Source: Belnapia mucosa
GTDB lineage: Bacteria > Pseudomonadota > Alphaproteobacteria > Acetobacterales > Acetobacteraceae
Assembly (NCBI RefSeq): GCF_016775475.1
Contig: NZ_JAEUXJ010000001.1
Location: forward strand, 558,001-622,000
Direction: 5' to 3'
DNA: 64,000 bases
The translations under genes and the position numbers were made by a program. The notes beneath the pieces were generated by a model. It was not told the origin of the DNA and searched no databases. It was given only the letters and a program-made list of their open reading frames with translations. This document shows, one piece after another, positions 57,082 to 64,000 of the stretch; the stretch's first letter is position 1, and the number at the start of each line of letters is the position of its first letter.

Positions 57082-60004
57082 TCTCCGGGTCGTAATGGTG
57101 CGGGCTGACGATCTCGACCGGCGCCGCCTCATCGAAGAGCGGGTTGGCGGCGGTGAGGGTGGTGCCGATCCGCGCCTCCCCATCCCGCAGCATGGCGAGG
57201 CCGAGCCAGCCGGGCCGTGCCACGCCCCGCGTCACGCTGGTGACCCAGCCGAGGCTCTCGCTGGAGCCGGCCTCCAGCAGATGGCTGCCGGCGCGGATCT
57301 GCTGTTCGGGCCTGACGCTGCGGATGCCGACGAGCCGGGGGCGCGACGGGTCCTGCAAGCCAGGCCGCCCGGCCAGGGCGCGGCCGATGAAGTCGCCGCG
57401 CTTCTTGAGCATCCGCCCGAGGCCGCAATCCGCGGCGGTGGTCTGGCCGTTCAGCTCCGGCCCCGCGACATGGCCCTTCTCGATCCGCAGCAGGCCGAGC
57501 GCCTCGACGCCATAGGGCTCGATTCCATAGGCCGCGCCGGCCGCCATCACCGCGCGCCAGACACGGTCGGCATAGCCGGCCGGCACCGCGATCTCATAGG
57601 CCATCTCGCCGGAGAAGCTGAGGCGGAAGAGCCGTGCCGGAACGCCGGCCGCGGTGCAGTCGCCGACCGCCATGAAGGGGAAAGCGGCATCCGAGAGGTC
57701 GAGCCCGCCGATCACCGGCGCGATCGCCTCCCGCGCCCGCGGGCCGGCGATGGACATGGTTGCCCATTGATCGGTGACGCTGGCGAGGCTGACATCGAGG
57801 TCGGGCCAGCAACTCGCCAGGTGGAATTCGAGGTGCTGCATCACCGGCCCGGCCTGGGCGGTGGTGGTGGTCATGTAGAAATGCTGGGGGCCAATGCGGC
57901 TGGTGGTGCCGTCGTCGAAGACGATCCCGTCCTCCCGCAGCATCAGCCCGTAGCGGGCGCGGCCTACGGCCAGGGTGGAGAAGGTATTGGCATAGACGAG
58001 GTCGAGGAAGGCGGCCGCGTCCCGCCCCTGGATGTCGATCTTGCCGAGGGTCGAGACATCGCAGATGCCGGCCCGTTCCCGCACCGCCCGCGCCTCGCGC
58101 ATGACGCTGGCCCAGGCATCGGCATCGGCTGGTCGCGGGTAATAGGCCGGGCGCTTCCAGATCCCGGCATCCATCCAGACGGCGCCGGCTTCCTCGTGCC
58201 AGCGATGCAGGGGGGTGCGGCGGGTGGGCTGGAAATGCTGGCCCACTGCCTCGCCGGCCATGGCGCCCCAGGCGACTGGGGTGGTGTAGGGACGGAAGCG
58301 CGGCAGCCCGACCACACCCAGCGGCTCGCCTCGCGCCTCGGCCAGGACCGCGGCGCCGACGATGCCGCCGCTCTTGCCCTGGTCGGTGCCCATGGCATGG
58401 GTGGTGTAGCGCTTGGCATGCTCGATATGGGTGAAGCCTTCCCGATGGGCGAGGCGCATATCCTCGGCCGTCACGTCGTCCTGGAGATCGACGAAGGCCT
58501 TGCCGCGGGCGCGAACTTCATAGAGCGGGAAGGGGGCGTGGCTGGCATCCGCCGCCTCGGGCAGCGGCGCGGCGGGGCCGGAGGGGAAGCCGGCGCCCTC
58601 GGCGGCGGCGCGGCCGGCCTCGGCGCCATCCGCCGCGGCGGCGGCGATGCCATGGATGCCGCGGCAGGCGCCGGCGCTGCGCTCCCGCTGCACCGGCGGG
58701 CCGGGGAGGAAGGCCTGCAACGCCTCGTCGAAGACCAGAGGCGCGCCGGACTGGCTGGCCAGATGCACCGCCGGATTCCAGCCGCCCGAGACCAGCAGCA
58801 GATCGGCCGGCAACGCCGCCTCCTGCCCCGCGCCGCCGTGGTTGCGGAAGCGCACGCCGCGCAGGGCCAGCCCACCGATGGTGTCGCAGATCTCGCTGCC
58901 GGCGCGCACCGTGAAGCCTGCCTCGCGGGCGTGCTGCATGGCCGGGCTGTCCTCGCGCGGGTCGAGGATGGCGGCGATGCGGGTGCCAGCCTCGGCGAGC
59001 GCAAGGGCGCTGTCATAGGCCGCGTCATGGGTGGCGAAGAGGACCGCTGTCCCGCCCGGCCGCACCGCCCAGCGCCGGGCATAGGCGGCGGCGCTGCCAG
59101 CCAGCATGACGCCCGGCCGGTCATTGCCGGGGAAGGCGATCAGCCGCTCATGCGCACCCGTCGCCAGCACCACCTCCGCCGCGCGGATGGTCCAGAAGCG
59201 CTGGCGCGGAGTATGGGGCGGCGGCTCCGGCAGGTGGTCCGCCACGCGCTCCACCGCGCCCAGCACGCCATGGTCGTAGAAGCCGAAGATGGTGGTGCGG
59301 GGCATCACCGTCACCTCCGGCATCGCCGCCAGGGCATCGAGCGCGGTCCGCCGCCAGCCCTCCTGCGCCGGCTCCGCCAGCAACCCGCCGCCAAGGAGGA
59401 AATCCTGCTCGGCGAGGATCACCCGCGCGCCGGTGGCGCCGGCCGCCCGCGCCGCAGCGAGGCCGGCGGCGCCGCTGCCCACCACCAGCACGTCGCAATG
59501 GGCATGCGCGCTCTCGTAGTGGTCCGGGTCGGGCAGGCCGCTTGCCCGGCCGAGCCCGGCGGCGCGGCGGATCAGCGGCTCATAGACCCGTTCCCAGAAG
59601 CGGGGCGGCCACATGAAGGTCTTGTAGTAGAAGCCGGCGCCGAGCCAGGGCGCGGCGAGCCCGCTCACCGCCATCCGGTCGAAGGCCAAGGACCCCTGCC
59701 GCGTCTGGCTTTCGGCCACCAGGCCGTCGAACAGCTCGGCGATCGTCGCCCGCGTATCCGGCTCCCGCCGTGCCCCGCTGCGGAGCTCGACCAGCGCATT
59801 CGGCTCCTCGACGCCGGCCGAGAAGATCCCTCGCGGCCGGTGATACTTGAAGCTGCGCCCGACCAGCCGCACGCCATTGGCCAGCAGCGCCGCGGCCAGC
59901 GTATCGCCCGGATGCCCCTGATAGCTGCGCCCGTCGAAGCGGAAGGTCAGGGTGGCGCCGCGCTCGACATGGCCGCCGGCCGGCAGGCGATGGGTCTGGC
60001 TCAT
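57062..60004 (-). CDS. soxA: Sarcosine oxidase alpha subunit
   Basis: 980 residues, as usual for SoxA: an N-terminal region with [19 protein letters not shown], a nucleotide-binding fold (GSGAAG at 176-181), and a C-terminal GcvT-like tetrahydrofolate domain from about 600 ([25 protein letters not shown]). The complex oxidises sarcosine to glycine, passing formaldehyde to tetrahydrofolate and producing hydrogen peroxide. Overlaps soxD by 4 bases and soxG by 20. Confidence 0.95.
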   Translation of the reverse strand: MSQTHRLPAGGHVERGATLTFRFDGRSYQGHPGDTLAAALLANGVRLVGRSFKYHRPRGIFSAGVEEPNALVELRSGARREPDTRATIAELFDGLVAESQTRQGSLAFDRMAVSGLAAPWLGAGFYYKTFMWPPRFWERVYEPLIRRAAGLGRASGLPDPDHYESAHAHCDVLVVGSGAAGLAAARAAGATGARVILAEQDFLLGGGLLAEPAQEGWRRTALDALAAMPEVTVMPRTTIFGFYDHGVLGAVERVADHLPEPPPHTPRQRFWTIRAAEVVLATGAHERLIAFPGNDRPGVMLAGSAAAYARRWAVRPGGTAVLFATHDAAYDSALALAEAGTRIAAILDPREDSPAMQHAREAGFTVRAGSEICDTIGGLALRGVRFRNHGGAGQEAALPADLLLVSGGWNPAVHLASQSGAPLVFDEALQAFLPGPPVQRERSAGACRGIHGIAAAAADGAEAGRAAAEGAGFPSGPAAPLPEAADASHAPFPLYEVRARGKAFVDLQDDVTAEDMRLAHREGFTHIEHAKRYTTHAMGTDQGKSGGIVGAAVLAEARGEPLGVVGLPRFRPYTTPVAWGAMAGEAVGQHFQPTRRTPLHRWHEEAGAVWMDAGIWKRPAYYPRPADADAWASVMREARAVRERAGICDVSTLGKIDIQGRDAAAFLDLVYANTFSTLAVGRARYGLMLREDGIVFDDGTTSRIGPQHFYMTTTTAQAGPVMQHLEFHLASCWPDLDVSLASVTDQWATMSIAGPRAREAIAPVIGGLDLSDAAFPFMAVGDCTAAGVPARLFRLSFSGEMAYEIAVPAGYADRVWRAVMAAGAAYGIEPYGVEALGLLRIEKGHVAGPELNGQTTAADCGLGRMLKKRGDFIGRALAGRPGLQDPSRPRLVGIRSVRPEQQIRAGSHLLEAGSSESLGWVTSVTRGVARPGWLGLAMLRDGEARIGTTLTAANPLFDEAAPVEIVSPHHYDPENARVRG

Positions 60005-60246
60005 GCCGGGGTCACCGCCGCGATCTCATGCGTCACCGTATGGCGGCGGACACGCAGCCAGGCGCGGCAGCCGGCGGCATGCTGCCACCATTCCTCGTGC
60101 CAGCCCCTGGGATTGGCGCGGAGATAGACATAGTCGTGGAAGGCCTCGATCCCCGCATCGGGCGCCGGGCGCTGCTTCGTGGCATCGCCGCGATAGGCGA
60201 ATTCGGCTTCGTCGCGCGGGCCGCAATGGGGGCAGGGGATGCGCAT
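60001..60246 (-). CDS. soxD: Sarcosine oxidase delta subunit
   Basis: 81 residues with zinc ligands in PCPHCGPRDEAEF and the conserved DYVYLRANPRGWHEEWW core; a late Cys (AAGCRAW) completes the site. Three bases after soxB and overlapping soxA by 4. Confidence 0.94.
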   Translation of the reverse strand: MRIPCPHCGPRDEAEFAYRGDATKQRPAPDAGIEAFHDYVYLRANPRGWHEEWWQHAAGCRAWLRVRRHTVTHEIAAVTPA

Positions 60247-60249
60247 GCG

Positions 60250-61503
60250 CTATTGGGCCCAGGGATAGGGGCCATTGCCCCGTTCATCGAGAGCGCGGCC
60301 TTCGCGGAAACGCTCTAGCGTGAAGGCGGCATTCAGCGGATGCGGCTCGTCCTTGGCGATGGTCCAGGCATGGCACCAGCCGCTGCCCGGCGTCGCCTTG
60401 AAGCCGCCATAGCACCAGCCCGCCGTCATGTACAAGCCATGCACCGGCGTCTTGCAGATGAAGGGCGAGCCGTCCGGCGTCATGTCCATCACCCCCGCCC
60501 AGGACCGCAGCGCCCGCAGCCGTCCCAGCGCCGGGATCATGCTGAGCCCGGCGGCGAAGACATGCTCCGCCTCCCGCAGGGTGCCGCGCTGGCCATAGCT
60601 GTTATAGCCATCCAGCCCGCCGCCGAAGACCAGGCCGCCCTTGTCCGACTGGCTGATATAGAAATGCCCGGCGCCGAAGGTGACGACGCAGTCGATCAGC
60701 GGCTTCAGCCCCTCGCTGACGAAGGCCTGCAGCAGATGCGTCTCGATCGGCAGCGGGAAGCCGGCCATGTCGGTGAGGGTGGTCGTATGCCCCGCGACGG
60801 CCAGCCCGACCTTCGGCGCCCGGATCTCGCCCCGCGTGGTCTGCACGCCCCCGATGGCGCCGCCCTCGATGAGCAGGCCGGTGACTTCGCAATGCTCGAT
60901 GATATCGACGCCGCGGGCATCGGCTGCATGGGCGAAGCCCCAGGCGACCGCATCGTGCCGCGCCGTGCCGCCACGCCGCTGCAGCAGCCCGCCCATCACC
61001 GGATAGCGGCTGTTGTCGAGATCGACGAGGGGGCAGAGCGCCCGCACGCCCTCGCGGTCCACCAGCTCGGCATCGATGCCGGACAGGCGCATGGAATTGC
61101 CGCGCCGGATGGCGGCATTGCGCTGCGCGTCGTTGTGGAACAGGTTCACCACGCCGCGCTGGCTCATCATCACATTGTAGCCGAGCGACTGTTCCAGCCC
61201 TTCCCAGAGCTTCAGCGAATGCTCGTAGAAGCGGTTGTTCTCGGGCAGCAGGTAGTTGGAGCGGACGATGGTGGTGTTGCGGCCGGTGTTGCCCTGGCCG
61301 ATCAGCCCGCGCTCCAGCACCGCGACATTGCGGATGCCATGCACCTCCGCGAGGTAGAAGGCGGTGGCCAGCCCATGCCCGCCGCCGCCGATGACGATGA
61401 CATCGTAGCGCGGCTTCGGCTTGGCCTTCCGCCAGGTGGGTGTCCAGCCCCGATTGCCGCGGAGTCCCTCGGCAGCGATCCGGAAGGCAGAGTAGCGCAG
61501 CAT
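60250..61503 (-). CDS. soxB: Sarcosine oxidase beta subunit
   Basis: 417 residues. FAD fold VIVIGGGGHGLATAF at about 36-50; the His that carries covalent FMN in this enzyme is at 183 (GGTARHDAVAWG). First gene of the operon. The true start is ATG 61503 (MLRYSAF); a TTG two codons upstream is less likely. It is the only subunit with the sarcosine site, so this is the catalytic gene. Divergent from the PNPOx-fold gene across 74 bases. Confidence 0.95.
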   Translation of the reverse strand: MLRYSAFRIAAEGLRGNRGWTPTWRKAKPKPRYDVIVIGGGGHGLATAFYLAEVHGIRNVAVLERGLIGQGNTGRNTTIVRSNYLLPENNRFYEHSLKLWEGLEQSLGYNVMMSQRGVVNLFHNDAQRNAAIRRGNSMRLSGIDAELVDREGVRALCPLVDLDNSRYPVMGGLLQRRGGTARHDAVAWGFAHAADARGVDIIEHCEVTGLLIEGGAIGGVQTTRGEIRAPKVGLAVAGHTTTLTDMAGFPLPIETHLLQAFVSEGLKPLIDCVVTFGAGHFYISQSDKGGLVFGGGLDGYNSYGQRGTLREAEHVFAAGLSMIPALGRLRALRSWAGVMDMTPDGSPFICKTPVHGLYMTAGWCYGGFKATPGSGWCHAWTIAKDEPHPLNAAFTLERFREGRALDERGNGPYPWAQ

Positions 61504-61577
61504 CCGCAATGGTAGGGTCGGGCTGCGCCGGGTGGCAAGGGGCGCTAGGCTCCCTCGGAAAGAATGTGGAGACGCCC

Positions 61578-62198
61578 ATGTCGCGCCTGTTCCATACGGG
61601 CAACCGCGCCCTGCAAGACCGCTTCGACGGCCGCCGCGTGGCCGATGCGCTGGAGGCCCGCCGCCGCCGGGACACCTTCCTGCCCGAGCATGTGGCGATG
61701 ATCGAGGCAGCGCCTTTCTTCTTCCTCGCCACCGCCGCCGAGGGCATCGCCGATTGCAGCTTCAAGGGCGGGCCGCCCGGCTTCGTCCGCGTCACCGGCC
61801 CGGCCGAGCTGGAATTCCCCGACTATGATGGGAATTCCATGTATCTCAGCCTCGGCAACATCGCCCTCGCCCCGGCGGTCGGGCTGCTCTTCATGGCCTT
61901 CGACGGGCGCTCGCTGCGGCTCCGCCTGCGCGGGCAGGCGGTGCTGGTCGAGGACCCCGACCGCCTCGCTGCCATTCCCGGCGCGCGGCGGCTGGTGCGG
62001 GTGGCGGTGACCGATATCTTCCCCAATTGCCCGCGCTACATCCCCGACCTCGCTGCCGGCGAACCCTCCGCCTATCTGCCGCGGCCGGATGGCAGCCAGG
62101 TGCCGCCCGAATGGAAGTCGCGCGACTATATCCGCCCGATCCTCCCCGCCGACGACCCGCACCGGTCTGGCCCCGGGATCGCGGAGCACCTAGGCTGA
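61578..62198 (+). CDS. Pyridoxamine-5'-phosphate-oxidase-fold flavoprotein
   Basis: 206 residues of the PNPOx-like FMN-barrel superfamily (FFFLATAAEGIADCSFKGGPPGFVRV, then NSMYLSLGN). Not PdxH itself: the DYDG and FIP-like blocks match the MSMEG-type oxidoreductase subgroup. Cofactor and substrate are unknown. GGAG precedes the ATG, and TAGGCT at 61546 may be its -10. Followed by an aminotransferase gene 27 bases later. Confidence 0.83.
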   Translation: MSRLFHTGNRALQDRFDGRRVADALEARRRRDTFLPEHVAMIEAAPFFFLATAAEGIADCSFKGGPPGFVRVTGPAELEFPDYDGNSMYLSLGNIALAPAVGLLFMAFDGRSLRLRLRGQAVLVEDPDRLAAIPGARRLVRVAVTDIFPNCPRYIPDLAAGEPSAYLPRPDGSQVPPEWKSRDYIRPILPADDPHRSGPGIAEHLG

Positions 62199-62225
62199 CC
62201 TCTCCCTGCCGAAGGAGTGATGGCG

Positions 62226-63521
62226 ATGGACATCCTGCCCCCGAGCGATTCCGAAGCGGCGCTGGCGCAATCGGCACGGCGCGTGATGCCGGCCGGCGGC
62301 TTCGGCAATTTCGCCCCCGAGGTCATCCTGCGTGAGGGGCATGGCGGCCGGGTCTGGGACGTGGCCGGGCGGGAATATGTCGACTACCTGCTCGGCTCAG
62401 GCCCGATGTTCCTCGGCCATGGGCATCCGGAGGTGCTGGCGGCGGTGCAGGACCAGCTGCCGCGCGGCACCACCTTCTTCGCCACCAACGAGCATGGCAT
62501 CCGCCTGGCCGAGGCGCTGGTCGAGGCGCTGCCCTGCGCCGAGCAGGTACGTTTCGTCTCCTCCGGCTCGGAGGCCGATATGTATGCGCTGCGGGTGGCC
62601 CGCGCCTTCCGCAAGCGCGACCGCATCCTGAAATTCGAGGGCGGCTACCACGGTATGTCGGACTGGGGGCTGATGAGCCTCGCGCCGAGGCAGCTGGCCA
62701 ATTTCCCCGTCGCCGTGCCGGATTCCGCCGGCATTCCGAAGAGTGTGCGGGACGAGGTCCTGGTCGCACCCTTCAACGACCTGGAGACGGCGCGGAGCCT
62801 GATCGCCGAGCATCATGACGAGCTCGGCGCCATCATCCTGGAGCCCTTCCAGCGGCTCATCCCGCCGGCACCGGGCTTCCTCCAGGGCATGCGGGATCTG
62901 GCGACCGAGTACGGCATCCCGCTGATCTTCGACGAGGTCGTGACCGGATTCCGCTTCTGCTACGGCGGGGCACAGAATTACTACGGCGTGACCCCCGATC
63001 TCTGCACCCTCGGAAAAATCGTCGGCGGCGGCTTCGCCCTGGCCGCCATCGCTGGCCGGGCCGATATCATGGCGCATTTCGACCGCGGCTTGGTCGGCGA
63101 TGACGGCTTCCTCATGCAGGTCGGCACGCTTTCCGGCAACCCGATCGCCGCCGTCGCGGGCCTCGCCACGCTCGAGGTGCTGCGCCGGCCCGGCGCCTAT
63201 GACGGCGTCTTCGCCATGGGCCGGCGGATGATGGACGAAATGGAGGGGATGCTGCGCCGGCATGGCGTGCCCGGCCTCGCCCTCGGCGAGCCGCCGCTCT
63301 TCGACCTCGTCTTCACCGCCGAGGCGCCGCGCGATTATCGCAGCATGCAGCGCGGCGATGCGGCGGTGCAGCGGCATGTGAATGCCACGCTGCGGGCCGG
63401 CGGGATCCTGAAGGGCGAGAGCAAATACTACCTCTCGACCGCGCATGAGCGGCGCGACGAGGCGCGGACGCTGGAAGCCTTCGAGGCGGGGCTGCGCAGC
63501 CTGCCCGCCTCGCGCGGCTGA
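62226..63521 (+). CDS. GSA-aminomutase-type aminotransferase (class III)
   Basis: 431 residues. The PLP lysine is K264 (TLGKIVGGGF). Blocks GGYHGMSD, FDEVVTGFR and VGTLSGNPIA place it in the glutamate-1-semialdehyde aminomutase subfamily. Adjacency to sarcosine oxidase genes and not heme genes suggests a catabolic aminotransferase or racemase. Of several starts (GTG 62217, ATG 62220 and 62226), the last has AAGGAG 9 bases upstream. A TAGGCT hexamer at 62191 lies at the end of the previous gene. Confidence 0.9.
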   Translation: MDILPPSDSEAALAQSARRVMPAGGFGNFAPEVILREGHGGRVWDVAGREYVDYLLGSGPMFLGHGHPEVLAAVQDQLPRGTTFFATNEHGIRLAEALVEALPCAEQVRFVSSGSEADMYALRVARAFRKRDRILKFEGGYHGMSDWGLMSLAPRQLANFPVAVPDSAGIPKSVRDEVLVAPFNDLETARSLIAEHHDELGAIILEPFQRLIPPAPGFLQGMRDLATEYGIPLIFDEVVTGFRFCYGGAQNYYGVTPDLCTLGKIVGGGFALAAIAGRADIMAHFDRGLVGDDGFLMQVGTLSGNPIAAVAGLATLEVLRRPGAYDGVFAMGRRMMDEMEGMLRRHGVPGLALGEPPLFDLVFTAEAPRDYRSMQRGDAAVQRHVNATLRAGGILKGESKYYLSTAHERRDEARTLEAFEAGLRSLPASRG

Positions 63522-63525
63522 TCGC

Positions 63526-64000
63526 TCAGCCGCGCCCGGCGCGGCGCGGCGGGGCGCTGTGCTCGACGGCCGGCGGCATGGCATCGGCCGGCCGCCCGGC
63601 ATCGAAGCCGAGGAAGCCGATCCCCGGATTGGCGGCGCCACCATCCCCGGCCCAGAGCCGTGGATTGGGCGCCTGACGCGGCGGAGCCACCGGCGTCGCG
63701 GCGGCGGCGCGCTCCACCGGCGCCGCCGGCGGCGGGGTCGCGTCGGCGCGGCGCGGGGCTGGGCGTGCGGGCGGCGCGGCGGCCTGGGTCTCGCCCGCGG
63801 CCGGTGGCCCGCCCCGGCTGCCGGCGCGGACCGAGAGCAGGAAGAACAGGATGTCGTTGCGGCCCTGATCGACCGCGGCATCGATCGGCGTCAGGCCAAG
63901 CACGTTGCGCGACTCGGTATCGGCGCCGCGCCCCACCGCCTCCCGCGCCGAGGCGATGTCGCCGCGGTTGATGGCGTCGAACAGTGCCGCATTGGGCGAG
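63526..64000 (-). CDS. Ankyrin-repeat protein (5' end outside window)
   Basis: Partial; the frame is open to the right window edge. The visible N-terminal part carries ankyrin repeats (NAALFDAINRGDIASAREAV, then GLTPIDAAVDQGRNDILFFLL), followed by a low-complexity Ala/Pro-rich stretch ending HSAPPRRAGRG. Ankyrin repeats bind other proteins; the partner is unknown. Convergent with the aminotransferase, 4 bases apart. Confidence 0.75.
   Translation of the reverse strand, partial: SPNAALFDAINRGDIASAREAVGRGADTESRNVLGLTPIDAAVDQGRNDILFFLLSVRAGSRGGPPAAGETQAAAPPARPAPRRADATPPPAAPVERAAAATPVAPPRQAPNPRLWAGDGGAANPGIGFLGFDAGRPADAMPPAVEHSAPPRRAGRG

Noticed and set aside
56885..60127. 1080-codon open frame antisense to soxA and soxG
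   Set aside because: Opposite-strand shadow of well-recognised sarcosine oxidase genes, no domain pattern.
62226..63521. hemL, glutamate-1-semialdehyde aminomutase for heme synthesis
   Set aside because: Alphaproteobacteria normally make 5-aminolevulinate with HemA (ALAS), and the neighbourhood is amine catabolism, so a catabolic aminotransferase is more likely.

Overview
GC-rich (about 70 %), gene-dense chromosomal DNA from a motile alphaproteobacterium. The rpsF-rpsR-DUF2232-rplI cluster, the fabD-fabG-acpP-fabF-mltG cluster, MmcB, MotAB and the codon use point to Acetobacteraceae (Roseomonas-like). That placement is inference; there is no rRNA in the window. I found no tRNA, rRNA, CRISPR array, prophage or insertion sequence, and no gene-free stretch longer than about 260 bases.

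Layout. 1-7.8 kb: the end of a membrane GGDEF/EAL protein, a MarR regulator, the heme-exporter pair ccmBA, aconitase acnA with a striking dyad in front of it, and a secreted amidohydrolase. 7.8-12.8 kb: ribosomal genes (L9, S18, S6), a peptide-type binding protein and a glycine-zipper lipoprotein. 12.8-17.6 kb: fatty-acid synthesis and mltG. 17.6-24.3 kb: small secreted proteins, an orphan ABC ATPase, a TesA-like lipase, ThpR, a copper module (YcnI-like plus PCuAC), a serine protease, PhhB, an Rrf2 regulator, MmcB and a thioesterase. 24.3-28.2 kb: motAB, then two orphan peptide-type permease genes behind a good sigma-54 promoter match. 28.2-35.6 kb: LysR regulator/quinone reductase, an MFS pump, and the sulfate importer (sbp-cysT-cysW-cysA) divergent from a TauD-like dioxygenase. 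35.9-39.1 kb: thiolase with three hotdog thioesterases and a MarR regulator. 39.1-40.7 kb: another binding protein.

40.8-63.5 kb is a nitrogen-compound catabolic region. It holds an isopenicillin-N-synthase-type oxygenase, a PotABCD-type importer, a 98-residue protein, a HpPgdA/cyclic-imidase-type hydrolase divergent from an amidase, a two-gene flavoprotein dehydrogenase (one subunit with a BFD-type Fe-S motif), and a nine-gene reverse-strand run soxB-soxD-soxA-soxG-dppD-dppF-dppB-dppC-dppA, mostly with overlapping or abutting genes. That run joins heterotetrameric sarcosine oxidase to a complete peptide/opine-type ABC importer. A PNPOx-fold protein and a GSA-type aminotransferase are divergent from it. 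The imidase-plus-amidase pair and the sox-dpp fusion are the best candidates for undescribed pathways.

Recurring themes: many ATGA-type overlaps; seven convergent gene pairs whose 3' ends overlap; a TAGNNT hexamer just upstream of many starts; and at least three genes whose best N-terminus starts at CTG.
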